The notes beneath the pieces are model-generated. The model was given only the letters and a program-made list of their open reading frames with translations. It had not been told where the DNA came from and made no database searches. The position numbers were made by a program, and so were the translations under genes. From Gremmenia infestans (taxonomy: Eukaryota > Ascomycota > Leotiomycetes > Helotiales > Hamatocanthoscyphaceae): a stretch of 64,000 nucleotides of DNA. Location: contig JAFEVB010000029.1 of the NCBI GenBank assembly GCA_032629725.1, positions 248,001 to 312,000 on the forward strand, written 5' to 3'. Shown piece by piece: positions 1-11,234 of this stretch (the stretch's first letter is position 1; each line of letters begins with the position of its first letter).

Positions 1-289
1 TTGTGGAGTGATGAAAACGAGTTCATTGGGTGCGATACGTATAACGTCTCCATATTTCTTCAGGATGCTCTCAATAGCCCATGGGTATCGCCCTGAAAGC
101 CTGGAGCTCTTGTCATTTTATCATTCAACTCAAGTGGGAAGAAGGTTAGCTGGAAAGAAAGGAAAGAAGAGGGCGAGAGGACTTTTTTGTCAACAAGACT
201 TACCAGTGATAAGCGTACCAAGTATTCGAGACGGCGGCTATTCGAGGCCCAGGAAACTGAGAGAGAGGATGGAAGTATAGTATACACAT
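1..289 (-). CDS. Cytochrome P450, N-terminal part (runs off left edge)
   Basis: This is the 5' part of a cytochrome P450 (haem monooxygenase, usually ER-anchored) read leftwards and cut by the window edge. The region just after the usual membrane anchor is recognisable: FHPLSQFPGPR followed by AAVSNTWYAYH (exon about 204-289), then RYPWAIESILKKYG and DVIRIAPNEL (exon 1-106), matching the proline-rich hinge and helix A region of fungal P450s. A GTAAGT donor at 203-198 joins in frame to a weak GAG acceptor at 107-109, so this splice is less sure. The true start is not clear: an ATG lies at 289, but no good transmembrane anchor precedes it in frame. It is divergent from the PKS-NRPS remnant, a normal arrangement for a tailoring P450. 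Whether it is intact cannot be judged, because the haem-binding Cys region lies outside. Confidence 0.7.
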
Positions 290-1195
290 ATGGTTGCTGC
301 ATAGACGGAGACCTGCAAACGGAATTAGATCTCTGCTATTGTTAGGCTTATGGACGGGTATGCCATACGATCCCAAAAATGACGGTTGCAATCAATTGTG
401 TGTTCATAATTTCCTTAGAGAATAAGACATGTTGCAAAGCCATCTTTACTGGCGCTCTTGTAGCATCCAAAGTCAGTAAGCCTAACGTCAGGGTGGGTAG
501 CCTTAGCCTAGCCTCGCGATCGTTGGGAGCTTGCGGGTCAGAATTCCAAATTCTCGCGACTTGAAATTGGTGTTATTAACACAATTCGAGAGACCTTATC
601 ATGTGAGGTGAGGCTGTATCGAAGTGGGCGATGATGATAAAGGAATCCTGAAAGCATGTCGCAGTTCATTCCAAAGCATGACACCTGGTGACACCAATCT
701 CGGCATCTATATTTTCCGGTCTTACTCGCTGGAATAAACTCACTTTTTGACTTGGGGGTCTATGCCCCAACCTAAAAAGTCGAGCCTTCGCCTGACAAGT
801 AATAAATTTACCTTTGTCGCACCGGGTCGTATGAGTTATATTTGCCATTATATTTCTAGAAGTGCTATAGATCCTTCATATGATTACTATAATTAGATAT
901 TCGTATATTTAGTATCGATTTAATATATGTTTCTATAATTTAATTTGGGAAAAAAATATGTATTTTTTAGTTTCGGATGCAATACATATTGTAAAATCAG
1001 TGTCTCTTATATGAACGAGTAACGGCCATCAAGGCACACGGTAGACTCCTTCAAACCCCCGCCGAGATTCTTCGAGTTTTCTTTCTCACACCCGCCTACA
1101 ATATCTACATTTAGCCATTGTTCATTTATTCATTTCACCACTATCATATTCCAATTTAGCAAATCACTTTTGCTGTTGCCATAGCGTACTATACT
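290..1195. other. Intergenic, AT-rich between divergent P450 and PKS-NRPS remnant
   Basis: About 0.9 kb with strongly AT-rich stretches (about 850-1000). No convincing reading frame is seen. It presumably held the shared promoter of the two divergent cluster genes. Confidence 0.4.
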
Positions 1196-4107
1196 ATGAG
1201 TAACAACGCTGTCCCCATTGCCATCATTGGCTCGGGGTGTCGATTTGCGGGCCAAGCTCTGGCTGGGTCTCCTCTCTTCTTGGAATTATGAGAATTGGAG
1301 CCATCTACCAGCCCCTGGATTTAGGTTCACCATGGGCTCGTCTGGCCGCAGTAGTGCAGAACAGCCAGCCACTTGTCTTGCTTGTAGATGAGAGCAATGA
1401 GCAGCCTGCGAGAAAACTCGATCGACCAGAGATTCATATAATTAATATTTCCAAGATGAATTTCAGCGGACAGAATAAACCAGTCCCGATTTCTGCCACT
1501 GCAAATGATGATGCCACTATTTTGTACACGAGCGGATCGTCAGGGACGCCAAAAGGGATTCTAGTCAAACATCAAGGTCTTCGCAACTGGATTGAGCCTA
1601 TCATTCATATCTATAACCTTGGCTCTGAGGTGGTGCTTCAGCAAACGACGCCAACCTTCGATCTCTCTCTCATACAAGTTTTGACTGCACTTTGCTTTGG
1701 AGGAAGTTTAGTTCTAGTCCCACCAAAACAGCGTGGCGATATATCATAGCAAGCAATGGCGTTACCTTTACATGTGCTACGCCGTACAGAGTACTCGACT
1801 TGGATTCACTATGCCAAACGAAGGCTTCGTAGTGCCTCTGCGTGGAGAACAGCCTTTTGTATCGGCGAACCCTTACATATATCACTCAAAAAGCAATTTC
1901 GTTCACTAGAGAATGCGAATTTAAGACTTTTCAACCTCTACGGGCCTACCGAAACTTCACTCGCTGCCACTTATGCGCAAGTGCCTTTGGACGAATCGAC
2001 AAAGTTTATTACACTTGGCGTCCCATTACCAAATTACTCTACGTACGTGGTGGACGAGCAAATGAGCCTAGTTCCTGTTGGTGTTCAGGGGGAAGTCTAT
2101 ATCGGCGGTGCGGGTGTCGGATCAGGCTATCTCAACAATTCAGAGCTTACAAAGGCTAAATTCGTGCCGGATCTTTTTGCCACACCCGACGACACAGCAA
2201 GAGGCTGGAACACTCTCCATCGTCTTGGTCGATGGCAAAAAGATGGAAAGCTCCTTATAGAAGGTCGTATCTCGGGCGACACCCAAGTCAAATTGCGAGG
2301 CTTGCGTATCGATCTTGTCGAAGTGGAACATGCCATTATGGAGGCAAGCGGTGGTGCACTGAACATGGCTGTAACGTCTATTCGGCATTTTTCCCAGGGA
2401 AAACCGGAATTCCTTGTTGCCCATGTGACTTTTGACGATCAATTCATGCAATCCGTGTCAAAAGTTCTTAGAGAACAACACATCAGCACTATCCGAGCCA
2501 AACTTATTCAGAAGCTTCCACAGTACATGTGTCCTTCCGCCATTATAACCCTGGATCAAATTCCCACAACAAGCTCAGCTAAACTAGATCGCCGAGCAGT
2601 TGCTGAGCTTCCTTTGCCGGACGGAACTGCGGAATCGTTAGAGAATATTATCTTGCAGGGGGAGGGCCATTCCCCCTTAACAGACACAGAGGAAAGTCTA
2701 AGAACCATCTGGGAGCAAATCCTTCCTTTACAACGCTTCCATTTACAAGGACACATTACAGCTGAGACAGATTTATTTCATGTAGGCGGTACCTCACTGC
2801 TTCTTCTCAGTCTACAGGCGCGGATTAGGGAGGTATTGAATGCCGAGATACCCTTGATTCGTATGTTCGAGTCTAGCACCCTGGGCGCGATGGCTCACCG
2901 GATTGATCATGGCCAGAGACAAGAGGTGAACGTGATAGACTGGGCTGAAGAGACATCGTTACCTTCCTCCCTGCAAAATCTGCTGCCATCACAAGCACTA
3001 CCAAAGACTTGTTCAAAAGTCGTTGTCCTAACAGGGGGGACCGGCCAGTTGGGGAGGGCTCTTGTCAACGCCCTGATCGCTGACCCTGGTGTGAAACATG
3101 TTCATTGCATTGGAGTGAGAAATCCACAGGCTAGGCATGAAATCAGGGCACTCGAAAAAATCACGTTGCACGAGGGTGATCTGGGCCTCCCACGACTAGG
3201 CCTCACAGAGAAGGACGCATCCCTTATATTCAACGAGGCCAACGTTATCATACATAACGGTGCGGACATGTCATACCTCAAGACTTATAGTTCACTCCGT
3301 ACGGTGAATTTGCAGTCGACTAAGGAGCTTGTCGAGACGAGTACGACTTATAGCGGTGGGACCAGAGTGCCATTTCACTTTATAAGCACGGTAGCAGTGG
3401 GAAACATGGTTACCACCGCAACTCCTAATGGTACAGGCGGAGAGAAACGCAAAATTCATCGAAACATTAATCCGCACGACCAAAGCCTAATAAAGCAGGT
3501 AGGCGAGAGATTTATTTTGCACCCTGTTTCTGTTTATGGCTACCCCCCGCCGTCATTAGGATCTGCATCTGATATCGGCAAAATAGCCCATGGCTACGTT
3601 GCAACAAAATGGGCGAGTGAGGTTTTCTTGGAGCATCTGAAAGTACAATATCCGGAATGGCCAGTGGTAATTCATCGACCAAGTGTAATTGCACGGGACG
3701 GCTGGGGCAACGATTCATCGGAGTTTGAGCTTTTTGAGAATATGCGTCGTGACGGAGCTATGATGCGCGCTGTACCTATTATTAGGGATGCGCAGAGTGT
3801 GAGCGGCGCATTTGATGTGGTGGCTCTGACGGAAGTTGTTAAGGGGGTGATAGATACGCTAGATTGGGACGGACAAGGAGATGGAAAAGGGAAAGGGGTG
3901 ATGTTCCTTCACTATATTGGCGGCAAAGATCTCCCCCTTGATAACTTGCGAAGCTGGATGATAGGAAAAGACGAAACCAAACATCAAGGAACAGGCACAC
4001 TCGGGGAGAAGATCGAAGAGATGGATATTGTCGAATGGGCAAAAAAAAGCTGGAGAGTTGGGTATGCAGCCGACGATGGTCGCAATGCTTCAAAACTTTG
4101 CAGCTAG
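1196..4107 (+). pseudogene. Decayed PKS-NRPS hybrid: KS start fused to A-T-reductase domains
   Basis: The frame opening at ATG 1196 encodes the first residues of a fungal PKS ketosynthase (PIAIIGSGCRF at about 1214-1246). Near 1250 the sequence becomes, in another frame, the interior of an NRPS adenylation domain (GIMRIGAIYQPLDL). The A domain then runs with YTSGSSGTPKG (A3, about 1525), NLYGPTET (A5, about 1933) and GRISGDTQVKLRGLRIDLVE (A8). A thiolation domain follows (VGGTSLLLLSLQ) and a thioester-reductase domain (TGGTGQLG nucleotide-binding motif about 3034; YVATK, the YxxxK site, about 3595). The order A-T-R with a KS start is that of a PKS-NRPS hybrid whose KS tail to C domain has been deleted. 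Inside the A domain a TAG at 1747 and a second frame change near 1785 break the frame; the A7 motif (usually YRTGD) reads LHRLGRW. It cannot make a normal product. The T-R portion from 1756 onward is still one long open frame. Confidence 0.85.
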
Positions 4108-4108
4108 A

Positions 4109-4523
4109 AAAGGATGGATGGCGTTACCACGAGTAGAGAAGGAGTGAGGATCAATGTGCATTGAAAAGTATAAGTATATAATAATGCAAATACTTTAATG
4201 GATAACTCAATAGTCATCATCTAAATACAAAGCGAGCGAAGGAAGACGAACCGACTATTAAGCATAAGCACTACCAGGCACGTATTACGTATTACAGGGG
4301 CGTCGGTCGCTGAATGCCCTGTGAATCAGGGACATTCTACGATTACCTCGCCCATCTCGAAATGTGTTAGCATTATGTTATGAATTAATAATTCATCCTT
4401 TAACAGACGGGAGTCCTGGGCAGACCAAACATAGTTGTATGGTGTTGTCACAACGCAGACATGAGCAGTAGGCTTTCCTTAGACCGTGTATTGTCGTGAT
4501 GCTTGTACGCGACTGACGCTTAG
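4109..4523. other. Intergenic spacer left of solo LTR
   Basis: AT-rich spacer 3' of the PKS-NRPS remnant. Nothing coding is recognised. Confidence 0.4.
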
Positions 4524-4708
4524 TGTTGGTACCATAGGTATCGTATCAAGCAATGGTGGTCGCTCCCACTAGCTAGTAGCTCATGAGACCTGGTTCTGTG
4601 TATTGCATTCGTGTTGTCTTAGCTACGTGTGGATGACAAGGCGAAGAGGTTATGCCTCTGCATCGCTTAGTCATTGACGCTAGTGTCATGTGACCACATA
4701 TCCCGACA
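4524..4708. mobile_element. Solo LTR (copy A)
   Basis: A 185-bp sequence starting TGTTGG and ending CCGACA, so it has TG...CA termini. It is flanked by CTTAG on the left and CTAAG on the right, consistent with a 5-bp target duplication with one later change. A diverged copy with the same ends lies at 49091-49257. No internal retrotransposon sequence is adjacent, so a solo LTR left by recombination is the simplest reading. It lies between the two decayed biosynthetic genes. Confidence 0.65.
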
Positions 4709-4773
4709 CTAAGAAGGGACTGTAAAACACTGTGAGTGGCTAATTTGAAAATGTGTCGACCTTTGGCCATCTT

Positions 4774-5555
4774 TCATTTTAAAGATACAATCAGTTTCTT
4801 CCCAGAAATTGTGTCAGATTTAAGAAGTACCAAGCCATTCAAGACACTTTCTAATCCGGCTTCTAGAAGTTGCGTTGGGTGTGTCCTCAGTTTCCCCTCA
4901 TTTAACAACCTCTGATATATAGCAAAGCATCGGATGCTAAGTTCGCGTTCTCCAGGGTCAGCTGGTTTTCCATAGCCACCTGGCAGCTTGATCTCTTGTC
5001 TCAAAACCTCAAACGCCATTACAAAGGATGCTTGTACCGCGCGCCTTGTAGCCAAAAGCTCATCAGGCACAAGCTCAAGTGAGGTATACCGCCCCCCTGT
5101 GCGCGCTATCGCGCCGTAGCAGCACCTAACGCTCTGTTCGTCCGAGATGCAATCCAGCACATACTTCAAACGCCCTCGGGTGTGCGCTTTTATGGCTGCT
5201 GATGTGTTCGTGTCGGTGTAGTCAAAGACAGCAGAGGCGCCGTATGAGCGGACAAGTTCGAAATTGTGCGGAGAGCATGTGGCGATAGGATCGAGGCCCG
5301 AAAGCCGCAAGAGCTGGATGGCCATGGTCCCGTTGGCACTGCTGCCCCCGTAAACAAGAACAGGAATGGGCTCTACCTGGAGGCTCGGGGTATCCGGTGT
5401 ACTTGGAATATTGAGCGCCTCGGTTGCCCAGAGGGCTAGTGAGCACGTTGCCAGTGCGGTGCCGAGTGTGGCGGCTTTCTCAATAGGAATATCGACCTCT
5501 GTCATACGACACAGAATCTCAACGGGATGCGTACGAATTCCGCAAACGTGCCATC
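4774..5555 (-). pseudogene. Trans-acting enoyl reductase remnant (MDR family), N-terminally truncated
   Basis: The open frame 4774-5505 (243 codons) matches the nucleotide-binding half of the MDR-type trans-enoyl reductases that partner highly reducing PKS and PKS-NRPS enzymes. It shows EKAATLGTALATCSLAL, VLVYGGSSANGTMAIQLL (GGSSANG as the Rossmann glycine motif), IATCSPHNFELVRSYGA and LDCISDEQSV. Family members are about 350-370 residues, so roughly the first 110 residues, the GroES-like substrate domain, are missing. Immediately upstream a short match, DGTFAEF (about 5555-5535), lies in a different frame, so at least one frameshift separates it. No GroES-like sequence is found further upstream to about 6300. 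Its neighbour is the PKS-NRPS remnant, which supports the call. I consider it non-functional. Confidence 0.8.
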
Positions 5556-6934
5556 TTTATACACACATGTAAGGTTAGAGAGGATTCCTGGAGAGATATA
5601 TAGATGACAGAATGTACTGGAATGAGGGCTTGAGAAAGCTTTTAAGAAAGTCGTTGGGGATTCACGAGAGGCGGCTTAATCGTTGCCATATATTGTACTT
5701 TTGTCGTCCGCACGCATCTTGGACCTTTACACAACTCTACACATGAAATTGACTGGAATGCGGTGCATCTCATAGAAAACCATGCAACACAAGGCGCGAG
5801 TTAAAGCATATTCATGTGATGCATAGGTTGACGTTTGATATGGGAAACTACCATGCCAGTAGTCAGGCTGTGGATGTGGAAATGATGCAAGATTCTGCTC
5901 TTGAGGACGGACTAAATTCTCTAGCTTAATGAATGCGTGTATCTACAGATTCCCAATGTAGGAAATAGATGGAGGTACAGAAGAGGATAATATGAGGACA
6001 TTTCACATTGTCAGCTTGGAGAACGGCTTCGATTTTTTGGGATGTATATAGTCACGTGAAGAGGACAGGCAGGTCAAACAAAAAAAGATAACCTTATGTT
6101 ATGCTGATAACAGAACAATAATGAGTTTTAGGCGCTTGAAATCAAAACGATGAGGCACAGAGAATGGCTGTATTAAATTTGTTCAAAGGTCTTGGTCACA
6201 AGAATCTCAGCGTTGGAACCTGTGCATTCGAGCGAGCGGATTATTGCGCAAGGAACAAGCAATTAGAACATCCAACAGCACCACTTGCAGTCAAGGTTTG
6301 TCATCACATCATGCTTGCTATATGCTTATGAAGTAGACAAGCGAATGCCCAAGTGAATTACAGCGCTGAGAAGGCAAGATCTCTCTTCAGGTCCACGTCG
6401 TCAACTACAGGAGGCTTAGACAAACTTCCAGACAACTTGCCGTCGTCATTGAGATGTCGAAGCCCTGTTCCCGCATCTTTTCCTCCTCATAACAATGTTC
6501 TGCAATTCAATAGAAATGTAGCAGCCGGCGGTAAGTTGCGTAGTCATTGAGCAAAAGCTCTTCTTTGCATCCATTCCAGCGCCATAAAGGTCTCTCTAGA
6601 GCACAAGATAGAGGAAGACTCGACAGTAGCAACAGCATCACCGAAATGATATTGTTGCCCAAGTACACCCACAATAAAAAGTGCCCAATACAATTTAAAT
6701 GAGGAAGGAAAAGAAGAGGCTTATGGATTTTCGGCAAATTCTTTTATGGGAAGGAATGGCGCTAGGACACCGGCCAATGAGCGAGGTCGCTTTTCTATTA
6801 GTAACTTACGTCGCTAAGGTAGAGTAGAGCTTCAAGAAACGTCAAGACTCCCAAGATTAAAGATTCAATTGCTCGTGCCCGCCACAGTACAGCGTCGTTT
6901 TCTTTGTTTTCTGTTCAGACGACGAGAGTACACG
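5556..6934. other. Intergenic, no feature recognised
   Basis: About 1.4 kb between the decayed cluster and the complex I gene. Both strands were checked for the missing GroES domain of the enoyl reductase and for other genes; none was seen. The last few hundred bases should hold the promoter of the complex I gene. Confidence 0.4.
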
Positions 6935-9454
6935 ATGCTGAGGCAATCTCTGGCACGTTCGGCTCTGCGGACCGGCAGACAGACCTGCAATGCTTCACGA
7001 ACTTTCGCGACAACAAGCAGGAGGCAGGCCGAGGTCCAGCTTACAATTGGTAAGGCACATTGAGTCTGCGAGCTTTGCGATACATGAGATGGCTAATTGG
7101 TATTTCAGATGGCAAGCAAGTCTCGATAGAAGGTACGTTCAGGGATTGCGGAGATGTTGGGAAGAGATGTTGACGATTGCCACAGCTGGTTCTGCTTTGA
7201 TTCAAGCTTGCGAGAAGGCGGGAGCGGTGATTCCAAGGTTCGTTGAGACGCTGTTCTAATCCTAAGGAGCTTACACTGACCCTTTCTAGATACTGCTACC
7301 ATGAGTGAGTCCGGCACGATCCGACGCCACCATACCGACTGACCAGAATACAGGAAACTTATGATTGCGGGAAATTGTCGTATGTGTCTGGTGGAAGTCG
7401 AGAGAGCCCCGAAGCCTGTTGCATCATGTGCGTGGCCAGTACAACCGGGTATGGTTGTCAAGACCAATTCGGCCCTCACACACAAAGCTCGAGAAGGAGT
7501 GATGGAGTTTCTGCTGGCCAATCACCCTCTCGACTGCCCTATTTGCGATCAAGGAGGAGAGTGCGATTTGCAAGATCAATCGATGAGATATGGAGCTGAC
7601 AGAGGCCGGTTTCACGAGATTGGAGGAAAGCGTGCTACGGAGGATAAGAATATTGGACCTTTGATTAAGACCTCGATGAATCGATGTATCCACTGCACAA
7701 GATGTATTCGATTCGCAAACGACGTTGCTGGAGCTCCAGAGCTTGGGTCGACAGGACGAGGAAACGATATGCAGATTGGAACCTACCTTGAGAAGAACTT
7801 GGACTCGGAAATGTCTGGGAATGTCATCGATTTGTGCCCCGTGGGAGCTCTTACCTCAAAACCATACGCTTTCCGAGCTCGACCTTGGGAGCTGAAGCAC
7901 TCTGAGTCTATTGATGTCTTGGATGGACTTGGATCAAATATCAGGGTTGACTCGAGAGGTCTCGAGGTCATGCGTATCCTCCCCAGACTCAATGACGACG
8001 TTAACGAGGAATGGATTAACGACAAGACTCGATTTGCATGCGATGGGTTGAAGACACAACGACTTACCACACCTCTCATTCGAAAGGACGATAAATTCCT
8101 TCCCGCTACTTGGGAACAAGCTCTCACTGAGATTGCGGCAGCATACAAGGATTTTGCACCAAAGGGCAATGAATTCAAGGCTATTGTTGGAGAGCTCCAG
8201 GAGACAGAGTCAATGGTCGCGTTGAAGGATCTGGTAAACAAACTTGGTTCCGAGAACTTGGCTCTTGACCAGCCTTCTGGCAGCCAGCCAATTGCTCACG
8301 GAATCGATGTTCGGTCTAACTACCTATTCAACTCCAAGATCTGGGGTGTAGAGGAGGCTGATGCCATGTTAATTATTGGCAGCAACCCTCGACACGAAGC
8401 TGCTGGCTTAAACGCTCGTATTCGCAAGCAATGGATGCGATCAGACCTTGAGATTGGTGTTGTTGGCGAGACCTGGAACTCTACTTTCGAGTTCGAGCAT
8501 CTTGGTACCGACGCTGCTGCTCTTAAGAAGGCTCTTGCCGGTCCATTCGGCAAGAAGTTGCAAGCAGCAAAGAGACCTATGATCATCGTTGGTTCCGGTG
8601 TCACTGATCACGCAGATGCCAAGGCTATCTACGAAATGGTTGGGCAATTCGTTGACAAGAACGCCGCCAACTTCCTAACGGAAGAGTGGAACGGTTACAA
8701 TGTCCTTCAACGTTCAGCCTCGAGAACCGGTGCTTACGAAGTTGGCTTCACGACCCCATCAACCACCGTCGCGAACACGAAGCCCAAGTTCGTCTGGCTC
8801 CTTGGTGCCGATGAATTCGCAGCTGGCGATATCCCCAAGGATGCATTCGTAGTCTACCAAGGCCACCACGGTGACCGCGGTGCCCAGATCGCTGATGTCG
8901 TCCTCCCAGGTGCTGCATACACCGAGAAAGCAGGAACCTACGTCAACACCGAAGGCCGCGTGCAAATGACCCGCGCCGCTGTTTCATTACCTGGTGCTGC
9001 ACGAACCGACTGGAAAATCATCCGAGCCATCAGCGAGTTCCTAGGCGCACCACTTCCTTACGACGATGTCGCAGCTCTCCGCGACCGAATGACGGAGATC
9101 TCGCCTGCGCTGGCGAGCTACGATATCGTGGAGCCCGTGTCGTTGAAACAGTTGAGTAAGGTGCAGTTGGTAGACCAGAACAAGGGAAGCAAGTCGAGTG
9201 GAGTGCCGCTTAAGAAGGTGGTTGAGAACTTTTACTTCACAGATGTGATTTCGAGAAGGTATGCTATGCTCGCACTGACCTGACTTCTGCTTAAGATTGA
9301 GATTGAGCGTTTACTGATATGACATGATTGTTGTAGTTCGCCAACAATGGCAAGATGCTCGGCTGCGAAGGAGACTGGCAACCCACAGACTAACTTTATG
9401 GCATCTGGTTATTCCAATGAACACCCGCATGGCCAGGTTGCTTATGGTGCGTGA
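6935..9454 (+). CDS. nuo78: NADH:ubiquinone oxidoreductase 75/78-kDa subunit (complex I)
   Basis: Largest iron-sulphur subunit of the peripheral arm of mitochondrial complex I (human NDUFS1, bacterial NuoG). I assign six exons: 6935-7049, 7109-7132, 7186-7237, 7290-7304, 7354-9258 and 9337-9454, giving 742 residues, the usual fungal length. The first exon encodes an Arg/Ser-rich mitochondrial presequence (MLRQSLARSALRTGRQ). The 2Fe-2S ferredoxin-like domain follows (LIQACEKAGAVIPRYCYHE, AGNCRMCLVEVE, ASCAWPV), then LDCPICDQGGECDLQD, the 4Fe-4S motif RCIHCTRCIRFANDVAG with DLCPVGAL, and a molybdopterin-oxidoreductase-like region without cofactor residues. The four short 5' exons, one of only 15 nt, all join in frame. 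The start was chosen because it gives the presequence. The C-terminus comes from a last exon after 9336. This is a housekeeping gene with no sign of disruption. Confidence 0.96.
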
Positions 9455-9999
9455 TGCTGTATACTGAGTTGAGTTGTTCTTTTGTTGGTGTTGGTTGTAT
9501 ATATTTGGGACGCAGTAAAATACAAGAATTATCAAGTAGAATGAACGAGCGTGATACGAGCGGCGTGATTTCCGTTGAGTGATGGATCTTGATCGAATTA
9601 TAGAAGACTTTATAACAAACACCAATGGCAATGCTAGAGGTGAGTGTAGGTAGGTAGGTAGGTAGGTAGTACCTTCTATAGATATTCGGGTCTCGAAACA
9701 CGTCTATGCATTTTACATACTATACATCAATCAAAACACTGATGGATGATAAAACCATCCATCCATTCGTTGGATCGAGGTCCAACTACGCCACACCAAC
9801 GCCAACCATGCATCTTCACCCTTTACCCGCAATAATCGTTGCATCCGCAAAGTAGGAAGATTTGTTCCACCCGTAATATAATTTCCACCCAATCCTCTTC
9901 TTTTTTCAACCCCCTCCCTATCCTAACTTCACAAGAATATTCCCATAATTCACCTCCATTCTCATTCTCATTCTCGGCGCATGTCGTCTCTCGGAGATC
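9455..9999. other. Intergenic between convergent nuo78 and ERD2 genes
   Basis: Holds the 3' ends of two convergent genes and a (TAGG)n microsatellite. Nothing coding is recognised. Confidence 0.5.
9647..9669. repeat. (TAGG)n microsatellite
   Basis: About five and a half uninterrupted TAGG units in the 3' flank of nuo78. Confidence 0.9.
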
Positions 10000-10771
10000 C
10001 TATACCGGCAAGGCGAACTTCTTCCCCTTCATAACCTTAGTATAATAGATCCAGAAGAAATCCGAATACAGCAGCGTCTGCACCAAACCCGCAATCACAC
10101 TAATCCAATCCCAATGCCCATCCACCGCATACCGCCAGATCCAATTCGGGATATACAGCGCGCGGTACAAGCCCAGCGCGAACAGGTAATGCGTGGTGAT
10201 GGTCTCGGCCTCGCCGGTGCGCTGCAGCATGAACAGCTGCGGCAGGATGGCGACGCTCTCAAGCCAGATGCTAAACGCCCAGGTGATTTCGTACGGCGTG
10301 TAGTAGTAGGGGAGGAGCACTGCGATGATGGCGGAACCGCCCAGTAGGTACTGCACTTTGAAGGTGTCGAGGTTCGGGTCGTGGGTCGGCTTGTAGGCTG
10401 TGGTCATTAGGTAGATGGTGTAGCCGGAGGAGGCGAGGAAGAGCAGCTTGTAGATGGTGTTGTAGGGACTGTCAGTGAAGGTCCAGAATATGTCGAAGTA
10501 CCGGGTGGCGTAGACAATGAAGTAGAGGGCTTGGGATTTGAAGGATATGCCGGCGCAGGACTGGAGGGAGGGGTGGTTAGTTTGGGAGCGAGCTTGCGAT
10601 TGAGAAGGGAAGGCTGGAATGGACGGTAGATGGACGTACGTTTGTCTGTGTCATTTTGTGTAGGAGTATCAGAATCGATACTAGATGGGAGAGATCTCCT
10701 GCGTGGGATGTTAGTAATCAATTGCTTCTTCTGGTCTGGGGAAGCTTACCCAGGATGCGGAAAAGATTCAT
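10000..10771 (-). CDS. erd2: ER lumen protein-retaining receptor (ERD2/KDEL receptor)
   Basis: Seven-transmembrane Golgi receptor that binds C-terminal HDEL/KDEL signals and returns ER residents in COPI vesicles. Three exons on the minus strand: 10771-10750 (MNLFRILG), 10698-10640 (DLSHLVSILILLHKMTQTN) and 10560-10000, giving 213 residues, the standard family length. Family signatures are clear: HLVSILILLHK, SCAGISFKSQALYFIVYATRY, FSIWLESVAILPQL, TITTHYLFALGLYRALYI, and SDFFWIYYTKVMKGKKFALP at the C-terminus. The first two exons are short but join in frame with GTAAGC/CAG and GTACGT/CAG introns. It is convergent with nuo78 and divergent from the WLM metalloprotease gene. Confidence 0.96.
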
Positions 10772-11234
10772 GATGGGCTAAGGGCGAGTGAGAACACCGC
10801 AGCGTTGGGGACAATGCAGGCTTTGCAATAAGAAAGGAGCGTGGTGAGCTGAACTGAGCTGCTAGAGTGCAGCAGCTGGATCGTCGTCCAGGTTTCAGTT
10901 GGGGTGATGTTGGTGGTGGTTGTTGGCTGGAGTTGGAGTTTGAACTTGTCTTTTCTTCTCAGTGAGGACACGCAACGACGCGACTATACCTCTGTAGAAC
11001 ACTCACAGGGATGTTGCGTACGGGTACAGGCTATTTGCCGCCGTAAGCGCGAAGCTTAAGTGAAGGTAGTGGCGGCATGACGATTACGAAGCATCTTTGT
11101 GCCTGGAAACTTCGACAAGCTAATTGTCAACCACACCACACCAAGTAGGACAGTCGAGTTACATATTCAATACAAAGACATTCTATGCTTTGAACCCGCT
11201 CATTCTCTCCCTCCTCTTTAGTGATAACCACAAC
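10772..11234. promoter_or_regulatory. Divergent promoter region (erd2 / WLM metalloprotease)
   Basis: About 460 bp between two divergent starts. It must contain both promoters; I see no specific element I can name. Confidence 0.4.

Noticed and set aside
1711..1790. Intron as explanation for the A-domain frame breaks
   Set aside because: Available GT...AG pairs are far too short or would remove conserved A-domain residues, so mutation is the better reading.
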